Source: Zobellia russellii (GTDB lineage Bacteria > Bacteroidota > Bacteroidia > Flavobacteriales > Flavobacteriaceae). From it: a DNA stretch of 64,000 nt. The stretch is from positions 248,001 to 312,000 of the forward strand of contig NZ_JACSOI010000005.1 of the NCBI RefSeq assembly GCF_018728565.1. Direction: 5' to 3'. The notes under the pieces are model-generated. The model was not told where the DNA came from. It searched no databases and saw only the letters and a program-made list of their open reading frames with translations. Below are positions 18,590-29,016 of this stretch, piece after piece. The position numbers and the translations under genes were made by a program. Numbering within the stretch: the stretch's first letter is position 1; each line of letters starts with the position of its first letter.

Positions 18590-19210
18590 TTAGAAGATAT
18601 CCAAACTTCCTTTTCCCTCCCTTAAAACAGTAGGTTCCCCGTCTGACAAGTCTATTACCGTAGATGCCACGTTATCTCCATAACCACCGTCAATTACTAC
18701 ATCAACTAAATTATCCCATTTCTCATAAATAAGTTCTGGATCCGTAGTATATTCCAACAAATCGTCATCATCCCTAATAGATGTAGATACAATGGGGTTA
18801 CCTAGACCTTCTACGAGCGCTTTTGCTATTGAATTATCTGGAACCCTTATACCTACCGTTTTTTTCTTTTTAAAGTCTTTAGGCAGATTAGTATTTCCAG
18901 GCAGAATAAATGTGTAGGGGCCCGGAAGCGCTCTTTTCAAAATTTTAAAGGTGGCCGTATCTATTTGTCTGACATAATCGGATAGATTGCTTAAATCAGC
19001 ACAGATAAAGGACCAATTGGCCTTAGCAAGTTTAATACCTTTAATACGTGCAATTTTCTCCAAGGCCCTAGAATTGGTAATATCACACCCAAGACCATAT
19101 ACTGTATCCGTAGGGTAAATGACCAACCCTCCTTTACGCAAAACATCAACAACCCTCTGTATTTCCTTTGGATTGGGATTTTCCTCATATATTCTTATAA
19201 ATTCCGCCAT
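18590..19210 (-). CDS. L-threonylcarbamoyladenylate synthase (Sua5/YciO/YrdC)
   Basis: A 206-residue YrdC-domain protein that makes threonylcarbamoyl-AMP for the tRNA t6A37 modification. It has GGLVIYPTDTVYGLGCD at ~31-47, KRALPGPYTFIL and KKKTVGIRVPDN, the nucleotide- and substrate-binding motifs. The length equals the YrdC/YciO single-domain form without the Sua5 C-terminal domain. YciO-type paralogues are hard to separate by eye. The tsaD/B/E partners are not in the window. Confidence 0.88.
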   Translation of the reverse strand: MAEFIRIYEENPNPKEIQRVVDVLRKGGLVIYPTDTVYGLGCDITNSRALEKIARIKGIKLAKANWSFICADLSNLSDYVRQIDTATFKILKRALPGPYTFILPGNTNLPKDFKKKKTVGIRVPDNSIAKALVEGLGNPIVSTSIRDDDDLLEYTTDPELIYEKWDNLVDVVIDGGYGDNVASTVIDLSDGEPTVLREGKGSLDIF

Positions 19211-19396
19211 AGTCTATCACCTTTCGTTCACTCCGAAATTAATACATTTTTTTTTATCCTATTAGCTATCCTGCTTTACATGAGCGCTCTATTAAAAAGC
19301 AGCCAAAATACAGAAAACCGTTGGTCGAATTATTTCAATAAAATCTTTATAACATCGTTCAGGGATTTGACAGATTTACATAAAAAACATAAGTGT

Positions 19397-21322
19397 ATGA
19401 AATTTTCCTCCCTAATTGCCCTATCTGCATGTTTTCTGCTATTTTTTGTTTCCTGTTCCAAAGATTCCGATGAGACCGAAGAAACACAATCAAAAAGCGA
19501 CAAGAATGAACTTCTAGAATTTAGCATAAGTATTCAAGACACAAAAAATCAACTGATAATCAATTCTAACGAAATTCGTCACGCATTCCCTTCTACTGTT
19601 GACCTTACGAGTTTAACTCCTGAAATCACCATTTCTGAAAAAGCTACAATTTCCCCGAAATCAGGTGTTGCTCAAGATTTTTCCAAGGAAGTAGTTTATA
19701 CGGTTACCGCCGAAGACGGGTCTACTAACAGCTACAAGGTTAATCTTAAGAATGAAGACGAAGCAGCAGAAAATACACATGTAGCTTTTAGTTTCACGAA
19801 TCTGCCTGAAGGTAGAAGTAATTTTAATCATGTTAAACAACCGGAAGCTGAGGCTGACTCTATTCAATTTCGTATTCCGTACCTAAGCAATATTCCTGCG
19901 TTGAAGCTTCATCTTAATCTGCCTGAAGGAGCCACTAGTGTTCCTGAGTCTGATGAAACCTTAGATTTTACCAAACCAGTTACTTATACCGTTACTTTTA
20001 ACTCAGGAGACACTAAAAAATATATTGTTAGCGTAGACAATCGTCTTGATCAGGTTGAATTGCCTCCTTTTAGTATAAATATGTTTGCCGATAAAGCACC
20101 TGGCGAAACCATTACTTTTAATGCCTATCCTACTAATCCAGTTTTGGACAGTGTTAAGGTCAATTTGATAAACAGCCATACCCGTGAAAGCATACCGTTA
20201 AGTGTTGAAAAAATTGAAAATATATCCTACAAAAGTGATGCCGTCACAGCAAGGTTGCCAGAATCATATTTAAATGGAAGGTATGAGATTGAAATTTTTA
20301 TAGAACATGATAATAGCACAGAAACCAATGATAGCGACCTTCGTTTTACCAAAGGAACACCTAATTTTAGCTATGCTAGTGTTAACGGCGAATTGGACAG
20401 GGTTATAAGCCGACCTGGCGCTCACATTTCTGCAAATTTATACTTAGATCACTCTCGCTTAGAAGAATACACTTTTAGCCTCAAAAAAGATGGTATAGTC
20501 TATGAATTTACGAACGCAACTTATAGCTCTGGGTCTGGTAATGAGAGTTTTGTTCTTACCCTTCCTGACTTAGATTCTGCAGATGCTCCCAATGGTATGG
20601 ATTACAAATTTGCTATTCATCTAGATGGAGAAACATATGAGTACGATCTTATTGACTACTGGGGAGAAGCTATACCAGTGGTTTCCGGAGGAAATCCAAA
20701 AAATACATCCATTAATAAAACCATTTACACAAAAGGTGATATGCTAACCGTTACCGGTGAAAACCTATATTTTGAGAATAAGGGGGAATATATATTTAGA
20801 GAACTATCTGAAATTGTTTTAATATCTACAGAAGCTAGCGGAAAAGACCTTTTATATCGTTTAGGAACAGAATCAACTAGCGAAAATAGCCTGAGCGTTC
20901 GGATTCCGGACGAACTTCAAAGTGGAAGTTATGAACTTAGATTAAGAAATAATCTAATTGGATACAATAACCATAACGATGCTGAGACCGGTATAGAAAT
21001 TGAAGTATTACAACCTGCATCAACACATCCTACTCTAGTTATTACCGAAGCTATAATAGGGATTAAATCCGATAAAGCATTCTACAAACAAGCAAATATA
21101 ACGTTCAACCAAAATATTGAAGGGCTCCAGGTTAATGAAATTCTTTTTGTAGAAAACTCATTGAGCGTCAAAAACTTCCTTACCCACCCCAACTCAATAG
21201 TTACTGGTCAAATAGAAGATCAATACCTAAGTCAAATGGACGATAAAAGTGATGGTAAGGTCTTGGTTACGGATAATGGAGTAACCTATGAAATCCCTTT
21301 CTCAATTGTTTTTCAACATTAA
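19397..21322 (+). CDS. Large surface lipoprotein with repeated beta domains and a TIG-like domain
   Basis: A 641-residue secreted protein. The ATG at 19397 begins a clean signal peptide ending in LLFFVSC, a lipobox, whereas codons further upstream are polar. Two related domains end in VVYTVTAEDGSTNSYKVNL (~115) and VTYTVTFNSGDTKKYIVSV (~205), as in DUF5018-like proteins of Bacteroidota. A further stretch, INKTIYTKGDMLTVTGENLYF, resembles an IPT/TIG domain start. No catalytic motif is visible. It is probably exposed on the cell surface; function unknown. A terminator follows at 21358. Confidence 0.75.
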   Translation: MKFSSLIALSACFLLFFVSCSKDSDETEETQSKSDKNELLEFSISIQDTKNQLIINSNEIRHAFPSTVDLTSLTPEITISEKATISPKSGVAQDFSKEVVYTVTAEDGSTNSYKVNLKNEDEAAENTHVAFSFTNLPEGRSNFNHVKQPEAEADSIQFRIPYLSNIPALKLHLNLPEGATSVPESDETLDFTKPVTYTVTFNSGDTKKYIVSVDNRLDQVELPPFSINMFADKAPGETITFNAYPTNPVLDSVKVNLINSHTRESIPLSVEKIENISYKSDAVTARLPESYLNGRYEIEIFIEHDNSTETNDSDLRFTKGTPNFSYASVNGELDRVISRPGAHISANLYLDHSRLEEYTFSLKKDGIVYEFTNATYSSGSGNESFVLTLPDLDSADAPNGMDYKFAIHLDGETYEYDLIDYWGEAIPVVSGGNPKNTSINKTIYTKGDMLTVTGENLYFENKGEYIFRELSEIVLISTEASGKDLLYRLGTESTSENSLSVRIPDELQSGSYELRLRNNLIGYNNHNDAETGIEIEVLQPASTHPTLVITEAIIGIKSDKAFYKQANITFNQNIEGLQVNEILFVENSLSVKNFLTHPNSIVTGQIEDQYLSQMDDKSDGKVLVTDNGVTYEIPFSIVFQH

Positions 21323-21357
21323 CATACCCCATTCACATATACATCCATAACAAATAG

Positions 21358-21389
21358 AAAAGCCCTAAAAATTGACTTTTAGGGCTTTT
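21358..21389. terminator. Bidirectional terminator between the surface lipoprotein and helicase genes
   Basis: AAAAGCCCTAAAA pairs perfectly with TTTTAGGGCTTTT across a 6-base loop. The A and T runs at both ends let it work for the convergent genes ending at 21322 and 21448. Confidence 0.85.
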
Positions 21390-21447
21390 TATTTATTCTA
21401 AATTACCTCAGGGCATTTAATCTCAAATATCAAAAAATGATTAAAAA

Positions 21448-23775
21448 TCAACCTACCACCTCCAACTTAGCAAAGCGAAGCAACAATTTTTTTATATCTC
21501 CTTTTACAAACTGTATTTCAGCTTTTCGGTCATTACCCATTCCTTCAATCTTTAACACTTTACCTTGACCAAAACGCGTATGGTTAACAATACTGCCTTC
21601 GGCTAAATTAGGATCTACCGAATTTGTATTGCCAACAGGCGTAGCTAGTTCTGGTTTTAGCTTTCTTAACTTCCTAAGCTGACTTTCATTAGGCCCTTTC
21701 CGGCTAGGAGGTGTACCCCCCACAGGTTTAACCTGCCGTAACTTACTTTTGTCAACTTCACCAAAAATATCACTGTCCACCAGAGGTTTATACCTATAAC
21801 CCGTATCTATTGGAGTAAGGTTTTCTACATATTTCTCATCAATCTCCTCAAGAAAACGGCTTGGTTCCGCATCTATTAATTTCCCCCATCTATATCGGTT
21901 CTGTGTATAGGTTAGGTAGGCTTGCTTTTCGGCACGCGTAAGTGCTACATAAAACAACCTTCGCTCCTCCTCTAGCTCACTACGGGTATTCATACTCATA
22001 CCGGAAGGAAAAAGGTCCTCTTCCATCCCAACTATATATACATACGGGAACTCAAGCCCCTTAGCTAGGTGAATTGTCATTAGGGCCACACGGTCATCAT
22101 CACCTTTATCATTGTCCAAATCGGTAGCCAAGGCTACGTCCTCTAGAAATTCACTTATACTTCCCGTGGCGTCGGCAATTTCTTTTTGTCCTTCAACAAA
22201 ATCCTTTATACCGTTCAAAAGCTCTTCTATATTCTCCATCTTACCAATACCTTCCGGCGTCCCGTCCTTTTTAAACTCTAAAAGGAGACCGGACTTTTTA
22301 GCAACATGTTCGGCCAGAGCGAAAGCATCGGTGGTTTCGTTCATGATCTGAAAACTTTGAATCATGGTCGTAAAATCCTGAAGCTTTCTTTGCGTACCCG
22401 CGTTGATTTTTAAATTAATTTTGTCCAAATTCTGGATTACCTCAAAAATAGACCGGTTGTAATGATTGGCGGCAACGGTCAACTTGTCCAAAGTGGTTTG
22501 CCCAATACCTCTTGCCGGAAAATTAATGATTCGCTTAAGAGCTTCCTCATCTTTAGGGTTTATGACTAAACGCAGATAACTTAATACATCCTTGATTTCT
22601 TTTCTTTGATAGAATGACAGTCCGCCATAGATACGGTACGGAATATCCCGTTTTCTCAAAGCATCTTCAATAGCCCTGGATTGGGAGTTGGTACGGTAAA
22701 GTACCGCAAATTCACCATTACCCAATTGTTCGTTCATCTTATGGTCCCAAATGGAACCTGCCACGAACCTGCCTTCTTCGGCATCCGTAGTACTCCTATG
22801 TATTTTTATGCTACCCCCATCGTCATTGGAAGTCCAAACCACTTTTTCTAACTGCTCTTTATTGTTGGCAATAATGGAGTTGGCAGCGTTTACAATATTT
22901 CGGGTAGAGCGGTAATTTTGCTCAAGACGGTACATACCCACATTATCATAATCTTTCTGAAAATTAAGGATGTTGCTAATGTTCGCTCCGCGGAAAGAAT
23001 AAATACTCTGCGCATCATCCCCTACCACACAGATATTATGATAGCGATCTGCAAGAGCCTTTACAATTAAATATTGCGAATGGTTGGTATCTTGGTACTC
23101 ATCTACCAAAATATACCTGAAACGGTCTTGGTACTTGGCCAAAACCTCTGGAAAACGGTTTAAAAGTTCATTGGTACGGAGTAAAAGGTCATCAAAATCC
23201 ATTGCACCGGCCTTAAAGCACCGGTCTACATAATTTTGGTATATCTCCCCCATTCTTGGGCGTTTGGCCATAGCATCGGCCTCTACCAAATCTGGGTCGT
23301 TTAGATACGCCTTAACCGTAATCAAGCTATTTTTAAAGGAAGATATACGGTTCTGTACTTGTTTGTATTTATAAATATCCTTGTCTAGTCCCATTTCCTT
23401 AATAATGGAAGCCAACAAACGCTGTGAATCCTGAGTATCATAAATCGTGAAATTACTTGGAAAGCCAAGTTTGTCCCCATCATACCGTAGCAATTTGGCA
23501 AAAACGGAATGAAACGTTCCCATCCAAAGATTTTTGGTCTCCGATCTACCTGCAATTTTAGCGATACGCTCCTTCATTTCACGTGCCGCCTTATTGGTAA
23601 AGGTAAGCGCCAAAATATTAAAGGGGTCTACCCCTTGCTGCATTAAATAGGCAATCCTAAAGGTAAGCACCCTTGTTTTACCGGACCCAGCTCCTGCAAT
23701 AACCATTAATGGCCCATCTTTATGTAGAACCGGTGCTCTTTGGGCATCGTTCAATTCATCTATAAAATTCTTCAA
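21448..23775 (-). CDS. UvrD/PcrA-type ATP-dependent DNA helicase
   Basis: A 775-residue superfamily 1A helicase. Motif Q/I is LNDAQRAPVLHKDGP with GAGSGKTRVL, motif Ia ALTFTNKAAREMKERI, motif II ILVDEYQDTN, motif III VVGDDAQSIYSFRGA, motif IV EQNYRST, motif V VALMTIHLAKGLEFP and motif VI LFYVALTRAEKQAYL. The C-terminal GSIVNHTRFGQGKVLKIEG is the PcrA/UvrD tudor-like RNA-polymerase-binding segment. It unwinds DNA in nucleotide excision and mismatch repair. It is transcribed away from ychF's terminator. Confidence 0.93.
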   Translation of the reverse strand: MKNFIDELNDAQRAPVLHKDGPLMVIAGAGSGKTRVLTFRIAYLMQQGVDPFNILALTFTNKAAREMKERIAKIAGRSETKNLWMGTFHSVFAKLLRYDGDKLGFPSNFTIYDTQDSQRLLASIIKEMGLDKDIYKYKQVQNRISSFKNSLITVKAYLNDPDLVEADAMAKRPRMGEIYQNYVDRCFKAGAMDFDDLLLRTNELLNRFPEVLAKYQDRFRYILVDEYQDTNHSQYLIVKALADRYHNICVVGDDAQSIYSFRGANISNILNFQKDYDNVGMYRLEQNYRSTRNIVNAANSIIANNKEQLEKVVWTSNDDGGSIKIHRSTTDAEEGRFVAGSIWDHKMNEQLGNGEFAVLYRTNSQSRAIEDALRKRDIPYRIYGGLSFYQRKEIKDVLSYLRLVINPKDEEALKRIINFPARGIGQTTLDKLTVAANHYNRSIFEVIQNLDKINLKINAGTQRKLQDFTTMIQSFQIMNETTDAFALAEHVAKKSGLLLEFKKDGTPEGIGKMENIEELLNGIKDFVEGQKEIADATGSISEFLEDVALATDLDNDKGDDDRVALMTIHLAKGLEFPYVYIVGMEEDLFPSGMSMNTRSELEEERRLFYVALTRAEKQAYLTYTQNRYRWGKLIDAEPSRFLEEIDEKYVENLTPIDTGYRYKPLVDSDIFGEVDKSKLRQVKPVGGTPPSRKGPNESQLRKLRKLKPELATPVGNTNSVDPNLAEGSIVNHTRFGQGKVLKIEGMGNDRKAEIQFVKGDIKKLLLRFAKLEVVG

Positions 23776-23885
23776 TGTACTAGAGTGTTTTTTAGAGTCG
23801 TGAATTTAACCATAAATAGGCTTATCCTAAAATGATGTTGATTTCTTTTATAAACAAGAAGTTCTGTTATCTTCTAAAATTGATA

Positions 23886-23916
23886 AAGACCACATAAGGC
23901 ATACCCATGTGGTCTT
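23886..23916 (-). terminator. Terminator downstream of ychF
   Basis: AAGACCACAT and ATGTGGTCTT form a perfect 10-bp stem with an 11-base loop. On the minus strand it follows the ychF stop at 23971 and precedes a T-containing stretch (TTTATC). Confidence 0.65.
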
Positions 23917-23970
23917 AAAATCATTGCTGCCCCTAAAGGATTGGCAACATTATTTCTTAATGTCTTAGAA

Positions 23971-25065
23971 CTATACGTTGAACCTAAAGTGCATGACATC
24001 GCCATCTTTAACGATGTACTCCTTACCTTCAACACGCATTTTACCGGCTTCTTTTACTTTTGCTTCACTACCATACTGTACGTAGTCATTATAGGCAATA
24101 ACTTCCGCACGAATAAATCCTTTTTCAAAATCGGTATGAATAACACCGGCGGCCTGTGGGGCGGTTGCACCAACAGGAATGGTCCATGCACGAACTTCCT
24201 TAACACCCGCGGTAAAATAGGTTTCCAAATTCAGTAACTTATAAGCTCCACGTATTAACTTGGCAGAACCTGGCTCGTCCAACCCAAGGTCTTCTAAAAA
24301 CATTTGGCGTTCCTCATAGGTTTCCAATTCGGTAATATCCGCCTCTGTTCCTACGGCCAACACAATTACCTCTGCATTTTCTTGGGCAACGGCAGCTTTT
24401 ACTTTTTCCACATAATCGTTTCCTGTAGCGGCAGCACCCTCGTCTACGTTACAAACGTACATTACGGGCTTGTCCGTTATGAATTGTAATGGCCTTACAA
24501 ATTCATCCCTTTCATCATCAGATATATCTATGGCCCGTACAGAAGTTCCGGCTTCTAAGCCTTCTTTTAACTTTAAAAGAACAGCTTCTTCCTTTTGCGC
24601 TTCTTTATTTCCGGTTTTTGCAGCGCGTTTTACCTTATCTAATTTCTTCTCAACAGTTTCAAGGTCTTTTAACTGCAGCTCCATATCTATGGTTTCCTTA
24701 TCCCTAATAGGGTCTACGGAACCATCTACATGAACAATATTATCATCGTTAAAACAACGTAATACATGAAGAATAGCATCGGTTTCACGAATGTTTCCTA
24801 GAAACTGGTTTCCCAACCCTTCGCCTTTACTTGCTCCTTTTACCAAACCGGCAATATCAACAATTTCTACAGTTGCCGGTAGAACGCGCTCTGGATCTAC
24901 TAAGGATTCTAATTTCTGTAATCTAGAGTCGGGTACATTTACAACACCTATATTAGGCTCTATAGTACAAAAGGGGAAATTGGCACTTTGTGCCTTAGCG
25001 TTGGAGAGACAATTAAAAAGGGTTGATTTTCCTACGTTTGGCAACCCTACTATACCTGCTTTCAT
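23971..25065 (-). CDS. ychF: Ribosome-associated ATPase YchF
   Basis: A 364-residue Obg-family P-loop protein, start to end co-linear with YchF/OLA1. It shows [23 protein letters not shown], the switch [20 protein letters not shown], the N-x-x-E form of the base-specificity loop (NVDEGA) that favours ATP over GTP, and the C-terminal TGS-like domain ending [25 protein letters not shown]. Members act in translation and the oxidative-stress response. A -7 box TATCTTTG lies on the minus strand at 25133-25140; the nearest TTG is 24 bp away, a little far. Confidence 0.95.
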   Translation of the reverse strand: MKAGIVGLPNVGKSTLFNCLSNAKAQSANFPFCTIEPNIGVVNVPDSRLQKLESLVDPERVLPATVEIVDIAGLVKGASKGEGLGNQFLGNIRETDAILHVLRCFNDDNIVHVDGSVDPIRDKETIDMELQLKDLETVEKKLDKVKRAAKTGNKEAQKEEAVLLKLKEGLEAGTSVRAIDISDDERDEFVRPLQFITDKPVMYVCNVDEGAAATGNDYVEKVKAAVAQENAEVIVLAVGTEADITELETYEERQMFLEDLGLDEPGSAKLIRGAYKLLNLETYFTAGVKEVRAWTIPVGATAPQAAGVIHTDFEKGFIRAEVIAYNDYVQYGSEAKVKEAGKMRVEGKEYIVKDGDVMHFRFNV

Positions 25066-25181
25066 GTATTTTAACGTTAAATTTTAGACGCTATGGATTT
25101 GTTCGGTCTTTTATTTTTTCTTTTTCAGGATGCAAAGATAACGTATAAAGCCATATATAGACCCCAAAAGTTAAGAAACAA

Positions 25182-25206
25182 AAAACCCGGACTATGTCCG
25201 GGTTTT
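25182..25206 (-). terminator. Terminator of the ferredoxin gene
   Basis: AAAACCCGGAC and GTCCGGGTTTT pair perfectly around a 3-base loop. On the minus strand it follows the ferredoxin stop at 25242 and ends in a T run. Confidence 0.85.
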
Positions 25207-25241
25207 CATTTACGATCCTAAGACCAATACGTTTTTACGTA

Positions 25242-25595
25242 TTAACCATCTGGGTGCATGAATTTTTGCTTGGCCAAAAGGGTCTCTTCAGACTCTACAT
25301 GGTCCTCATCCGGCACACAACAGTCTACAGGACATACTGCGGCACATTGGGGTTCTTCATGAAAGCCCATACATTCCGTACATTTATCAGGTGCAATGTA
25401 ATATATCTCATCACTGATCGGTTCTTGAACTTCATCAGCGTTTACCGCTTTCCCATCAGGAAGCACTACATCGCCCTCTAGAGAAGTTCCGTCATTATAG
25501 CGCCATTCATCGGCTCCTTCATAAATTGCAGTATTCGGACATTCCGGCTCGCAAGCTCCACAATTAATACATTCATCCGTTATAACTATTGCCAT
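25242..25595 (-). CDS. 4Fe-4S dicluster ferredoxin
   Basis: A 117-residue ferredoxin with two cluster-binding sets. The first is [12 protein letters not shown] near the N-terminus; the second is [22 protein letters not shown]. The second set has an insertion between its Cys residues, as in chromatium-type 2[4Fe-4S] ferredoxins. The acidic middle (~35-75) is an extra loop. The ATG at 25595 begins [10 protein letters not shown] as in homologues; a TTG three codons upstream is unlikely. It is divergent from the acyl-CoA reductase gene, a conserved Bacteroidota arrangement as I recall it. Confidence 0.92.
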   Translation of the reverse strand: MAIVITDECINCGACEPECPNTAIYEGADEWRYNDGTSLEGDVVLPDGKAVNADEVQEPISDEIYYIAPDKCTECMGFHEEPQCAAVCPVDCCVPDEDHVESEETLLAKQKFMHPDG

Positions 25596-25726
25596 ATTAT
25601 TCAATTTAAGCTGAACAGGTCTAAAAGCTGTTCGTTATATTTTCATTTCGTATTCAAAAAGAAAAATCAATTCAGTATTCTTACTTTTGCACAAAGGTAC
25701 TTCGGAATACAATTTTGAACAAATAT

Positions 25727-26767
25727 ATGAACGACCATCATAAAACTTTTATTGCATTTGTTAAACTGGGCCACTTTCTTAGAGAGTTTGTTACATTGGA
25801 AACACCAAATGACGAATGGTCTCAAAAATTAGCGGACGCCATTGCGCTGTCCAAACATAAAAATGGTTGGTTTACCCGCGAGAACGTAATCCATGCATTG
25901 GAAAGCTGGGGGCAACTCTTAACGGAAGAAAAACTTTCCGATTGGTTAAAGCCTTACAACCTGGGCAAAAACAAGCCTAAAAAAGTAGCGCTTATTATGG
26001 CAGGTAATATTCCACTGGTTGGTTTTCATGATTTTATGTCCGTTCTAATTACCGGCAATAAAGTCCTTGCTAAATTATCTTCAAATGATAATGTACTTAT
26101 TTTATTTACAAAGGATTATCTTATTTCAATTGAACCTTTACTTAAAGATTCGATTGAAATTTCAGATGGTAAAATGGAAGGCTTTGATGCCGTTATAGCC
26201 ACAGGTAGCAACAACACTTCTCGCTATTTTGAGCACTACTTTAGCAAAGTGCCCAATATTATTAGAAAAAACAGAAACTCCATAGCCGTTCTGACAGGAA
26301 GGGAATCAAAAGAACAAATCAACGCCCTAGGTGAAGATATTTTTAGGTATTACGGGTTGGGATGCCGCAGTGTTAGCAAAGTTTTTGTGCCCGAAAATTA
26401 TGATTTTGCTACGCTCTTTGAGGCTGTTTATTCCTATCATCCGATCATAGAGCACGTAAAATATGCCAATAATTATGATTACAATAAAGCAGTTTACCTG
26501 ATGTCCGAATTTAAAATACTGGACAATGGTTTCCTCATTTTAAAAGAGGACAAGAGTTATAGCTCCCCTATTGCCTCCTTATTTTATGAGCGTTATGACA
26601 GTCTATACAATTTAAAAGAACGGTTATCACAAGACACGAACGAGTTACAATGTATTGTAGGCGAAGGTGTTATTGACACTGAAATTGCTTTCGGAAACAC
26701 TCAACAACCTTCTTTGACAGACTATGCGGACAATGTAGATACTGTTGATTTCTTGTTGAGAACGTAA
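25727..26767 (+). CDS. Acyl-CoA reductase (LuxC-like)
   Basis: A 346-residue LuxC/acyl-CoA-reductase-type aldehyde-dehydrogenase-fold protein. It contains KKVALIMAGNIPLVGFHDFMSVLITGN (nucleotide fold), AVIATGSNNTSRYFEHYFSK and FRYYGLGCRSVSKVFVP, whose Cys fits the catalytic thiol. It should reduce a fatty acyl-CoA to an aldehyde. In flavobacteria it often lies between ferredoxin and serC. The ATG at 25727 is preferred over a TTG at 25715. A -7 box TACTTTTG is at 25682-25689. Confidence 0.83.
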   Translation: MNDHHKTFIAFVKLGHFLREFVTLETPNDEWSQKLADAIALSKHKNGWFTRENVIHALESWGQLLTEEKLSDWLKPYNLGKNKPKKVALIMAGNIPLVGFHDFMSVLITGNKVLAKLSSNDNVLILFTKDYLISIEPLLKDSIEISDGKMEGFDAVIATGSNNTSRYFEHYFSKVPNIIRKNRNSIAVLTGRESKEQINALGEDIFRYYGLGCRSVSKVFVPENYDFATLFEAVYSYHPIIEHVKYANNYDYNKAVYLMSEFKILDNGFLILKEDKSYSSPIASLFYERYDSLYNLKERLSQDTNELQCIVGEGVIDTEIAFGNTQQPSLTDYADNVDTVDFLLRT

Positions 26768-26842
26768 TAGAATTTTTTGTTAATAGGGAGTTACGTTTCC
26801 CTTAAATTCAAGACCTTTATCTCTTAATTTTTTACAAACCTT

Positions 26843-27907
26843 ATGAAAAAACATAATTTTAGTGCCGGCCCCTGTATATTACCTCAAGAAGTATTGTTGA
26901 AATCTTCTGAAGCATTAATGGATTTTAATGGTTCCGGTCTTTCCCTTATTGAGATATCTCATAGAAGCAAAGACTTTGTAGAAGTAATGGAAAAGGCGCG
27001 CAGCTTGGCCCTTGAACTTTTAGGTCTAGAAGGAAAAGGTTATTCCGCTCTTTTTCTTCAAGGAGGTGCCAGTATGGAATTTCTTATGGTTGCCTATAAC
27101 TTTCTAGAGAACAAAGCGGGATACCTGAATACAGGTACTTGGAGTGAAAAGGCTATTAAGGAAGCTAAAATATTTGGCGATGTTATTGAAGTTGGCTCTT
27201 CAAAGGATAAAAACTTTAATTACATTCCCAAAGGATATACGGTGCCTAACGACTTGGATTACCTTCACCTTACCTCCAACAATACCATTTTTGGAACCCA
27301 GGTAAAGGAATTTCCAAGAACCAATGTACCGTTGATATGTGATATGAGTTCCGATATCTTTTCTCGTCAACTTGATTTTTCTCAGTTTGATTTGATTTAT
27401 GCCGGAGCACAAAAAAATATGGGCCCTGCCGGAACAACCCTTGTGGTCGTAAAAGATGATGTACTTGGAAAGGTATCCAGAAAGATTCCTAGCATGCTAG
27501 ATTACCAAGTGCATATTTCAAAGGATAGTATGTTCAATACCCCACCTGTATTTGCCGTTTACACCTCTATGCTAACATTGGAGTGGCTTAAAAATTTAGG
27601 AGGGATATCCGCTATTGAAGAAGTTAACGAAAAGAAAGCTCGGTTACTGTATTCTGAGATTGATTTAAACCCTGTTTTCAACGGGTTTGCCAACAAGGAG
27701 GATCGTTCTAACATGAATGCTACCTTCAATTTAGCCGATGATCGATTAAAAGATACTTTTGACGCACTTTGGAAAGAAGCGGGTATTAACGGCCTTAACG
27801 GTCACCGTTCAGTTGGTGGGTACAGAGCATCTATGTACAATGCCCTTTCATTGGAAAGCGTAGGCGTGCTTGTAGATGTAATGAGCGAAATGGAAAGAAA
27901 AGGGTAA
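26843..27907 (+). CDS. serC: Phosphoserine aminotransferase
   Basis: A 354-residue PLP enzyme of the SerC family, converting 3-phosphohydroxypyruvate to phosphoserine. It begins HNFSAGPCILP, carries QGGASMEFLMVAYNFL and the PLP-lysine motif YAGAQKNMGPAGTTLVVV, and ends with GLNGHRSVGGYRASMYNAL. The next gene is a hydroxyacid dehydrogenase of the SerA type, so the two give consecutive serine-synthesis steps. Confidence 0.95.
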   Translation: MKKHNFSAGPCILPQEVLLKSSEALMDFNGSGLSLIEISHRSKDFVEVMEKARSLALELLGLEGKGYSALFLQGGASMEFLMVAYNFLENKAGYLNTGTWSEKAIKEAKIFGDVIEVGSSKDKNFNYIPKGYTVPNDLDYLHLTSNNTIFGTQVKEFPRTNVPLICDMSSDIFSRQLDFSQFDLIYAGAQKNMGPAGTTLVVVKDDVLGKVSRKIPSMLDYQVHISKDSMFNTPPVFAVYTSMLTLEWLKNLGGISAIEEVNEKKARLLYSEIDLNPVFNGFANKEDRSNMNATFNLADDRLKDTFDALWKEAGINGLNGHRSVGGYRASMYNALSLESVGVLVDVMSEMERKG

Positions 27908-27935
27908 CCTGTCCAATTCATTAACCATAAGAATT

Positions 27936-27962
27936 CGTCCGTTGGCCAACCGCTAACGGACG
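27936..27962 (+). terminator. Hairpin between serC and serA (weak terminator or attenuator)
   Basis: CGTCCGTT and AACGGACG form an 8-bp stem around an 11-base loop, followed by a mixed CTATTTTAAT stretch rather than a clean T run. It may only reduce readthrough into serA. Confidence 0.45.
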
Positions 27963-28005
27963 CTATTTTAATATACTATTGTACTAAATAAATTTTCCGA
28001 ATAGA

Positions 28006-28956
28006 ATGAAAATACTTGCAAATGACGGATTGGCCCAATCAGGAATAAAAGCGCTTGAAAACTCTGGTTTTGAAGTGATAACTACACGGGTTGCCCAAGA
28101 ACAGTTACAGAATTTCATAAACGAAAACGGAATAACCGGATTATTAGTAAGAAGTGCTACCCAGGTAAGAAAGGAGCTTATAGATAATTGCCCCAGCCTT
28201 AAACTCATTGGAAGAGGCGGTGTTGGCATGGACAACATAGATGTGGTACATGCCAAAGAAAAAGGTTTACACGTAATAAATACCCCTGCAGCCTCATCAT
28301 CTTCAGTGGCCGAACTGGTTTTTGCCCACCTTTTTGGAGGGGTTCGCTATTTACATGATGCCAACAGAAATATGCCACTTGAAGGAGATAGCAATTTTAA
28401 ACAACTAAAAAAAACATACGGGTCCGGAACCGAGCTTCGCGGAAAGACTTTAGGTATAATCGGTTTTGGAAGAATTGGCCAAGCAACCGCAAAAATTGCC
28501 CTAGGTGTTGGTATGAAAGTTATTTACCACGACCCCAACCTAGATAAAGCTTCAATTGAAGTTCCTTTTTTTGATGGACGATCCATAACTTTTGATTTTG
28601 AATCGGAAAGCAAAGAAACGTTGGTTTCCACATCGGACTTTATTACGCTTCACGTGCCCTCACAAAAGAACTATATTTTAGGAAAAGATGAGTTTGAAAA
28701 GATGAAACCGGGTGTAGGTATCATAAATGCTGCCCGTGGCGGTGTTCTTGATGAAGTTGCCCTAGTTGATGCCCTAGAGAACGGAAACGTAATTTTTGCG
28801 GGGCTTGATGTATACGAATCTGAGCCTAAACCGGAAATTAGAATTCTTATGCACCCCAATATTTCATTAACTCCACATATTGGCGCAGCTACCGGTGAAG
28901 CACAAAACCGCATAGGAACGGAATTAGCGGAACAGATTATCACACTTTTAAAGTAG
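28006..28956 (+). CDS. serA: D-2-hydroxyacid dehydrogenase, probable 3-phosphoglycerate dehydrogenase
   Basis: A 316-residue NAD-dependent dehydrogenase. It has the N-terminal MKILANDGLAQSGI, LIGRGGVGMDNIDV, the Rossmann loop GIIGFGRIGQATAK, NAARGGVLDEVALVDAL with the catalytic Arg, GLDVYESEP and the catalytic His of TPHIGAATGEAQ. It lacks the C-terminal ACT regulatory domain, so serine feedback through ACT is absent. Its position after serC supports the phosphoglycerate role. Confidence 0.88.
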   Translation: MKILANDGLAQSGIKALENSGFEVITTRVAQEQLQNFINENGITGLLVRSATQVRKELIDNCPSLKLIGRGGVGMDNIDVVHAKEKGLHVINTPAASSSSVAELVFAHLFGGVRYLHDANRNMPLEGDSNFKQLKKTYGSGTELRGKTLGIIGFGRIGQATAKIALGVGMKVIYHDPNLDKASIEVPFFDGRSITFDFESESKETLVSTSDFITLHVPSQKNYILGKDEFEKMKPGVGIINAARGGVLDEVALVDALENGNVIFAGLDVYESEPKPEIRILMHPNISLTPHIGAATGEAQNRIGTELAEQIITLLK

Positions 28957-28976
28957 CCTTACTTTATAACCATATC

Positions 28977-29016
28977 AAAACCTCGTTGAGCAGATAGTTG
29001 CACAACGAGGTTTTTT
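28977..29016 (+). terminator. Terminator of the serC-serA unit
   Basis: AAAACCTCGTTG and CAACGAGGTTTT pair perfectly across a 14-base loop, followed by a long T run. Confidence 0.9.
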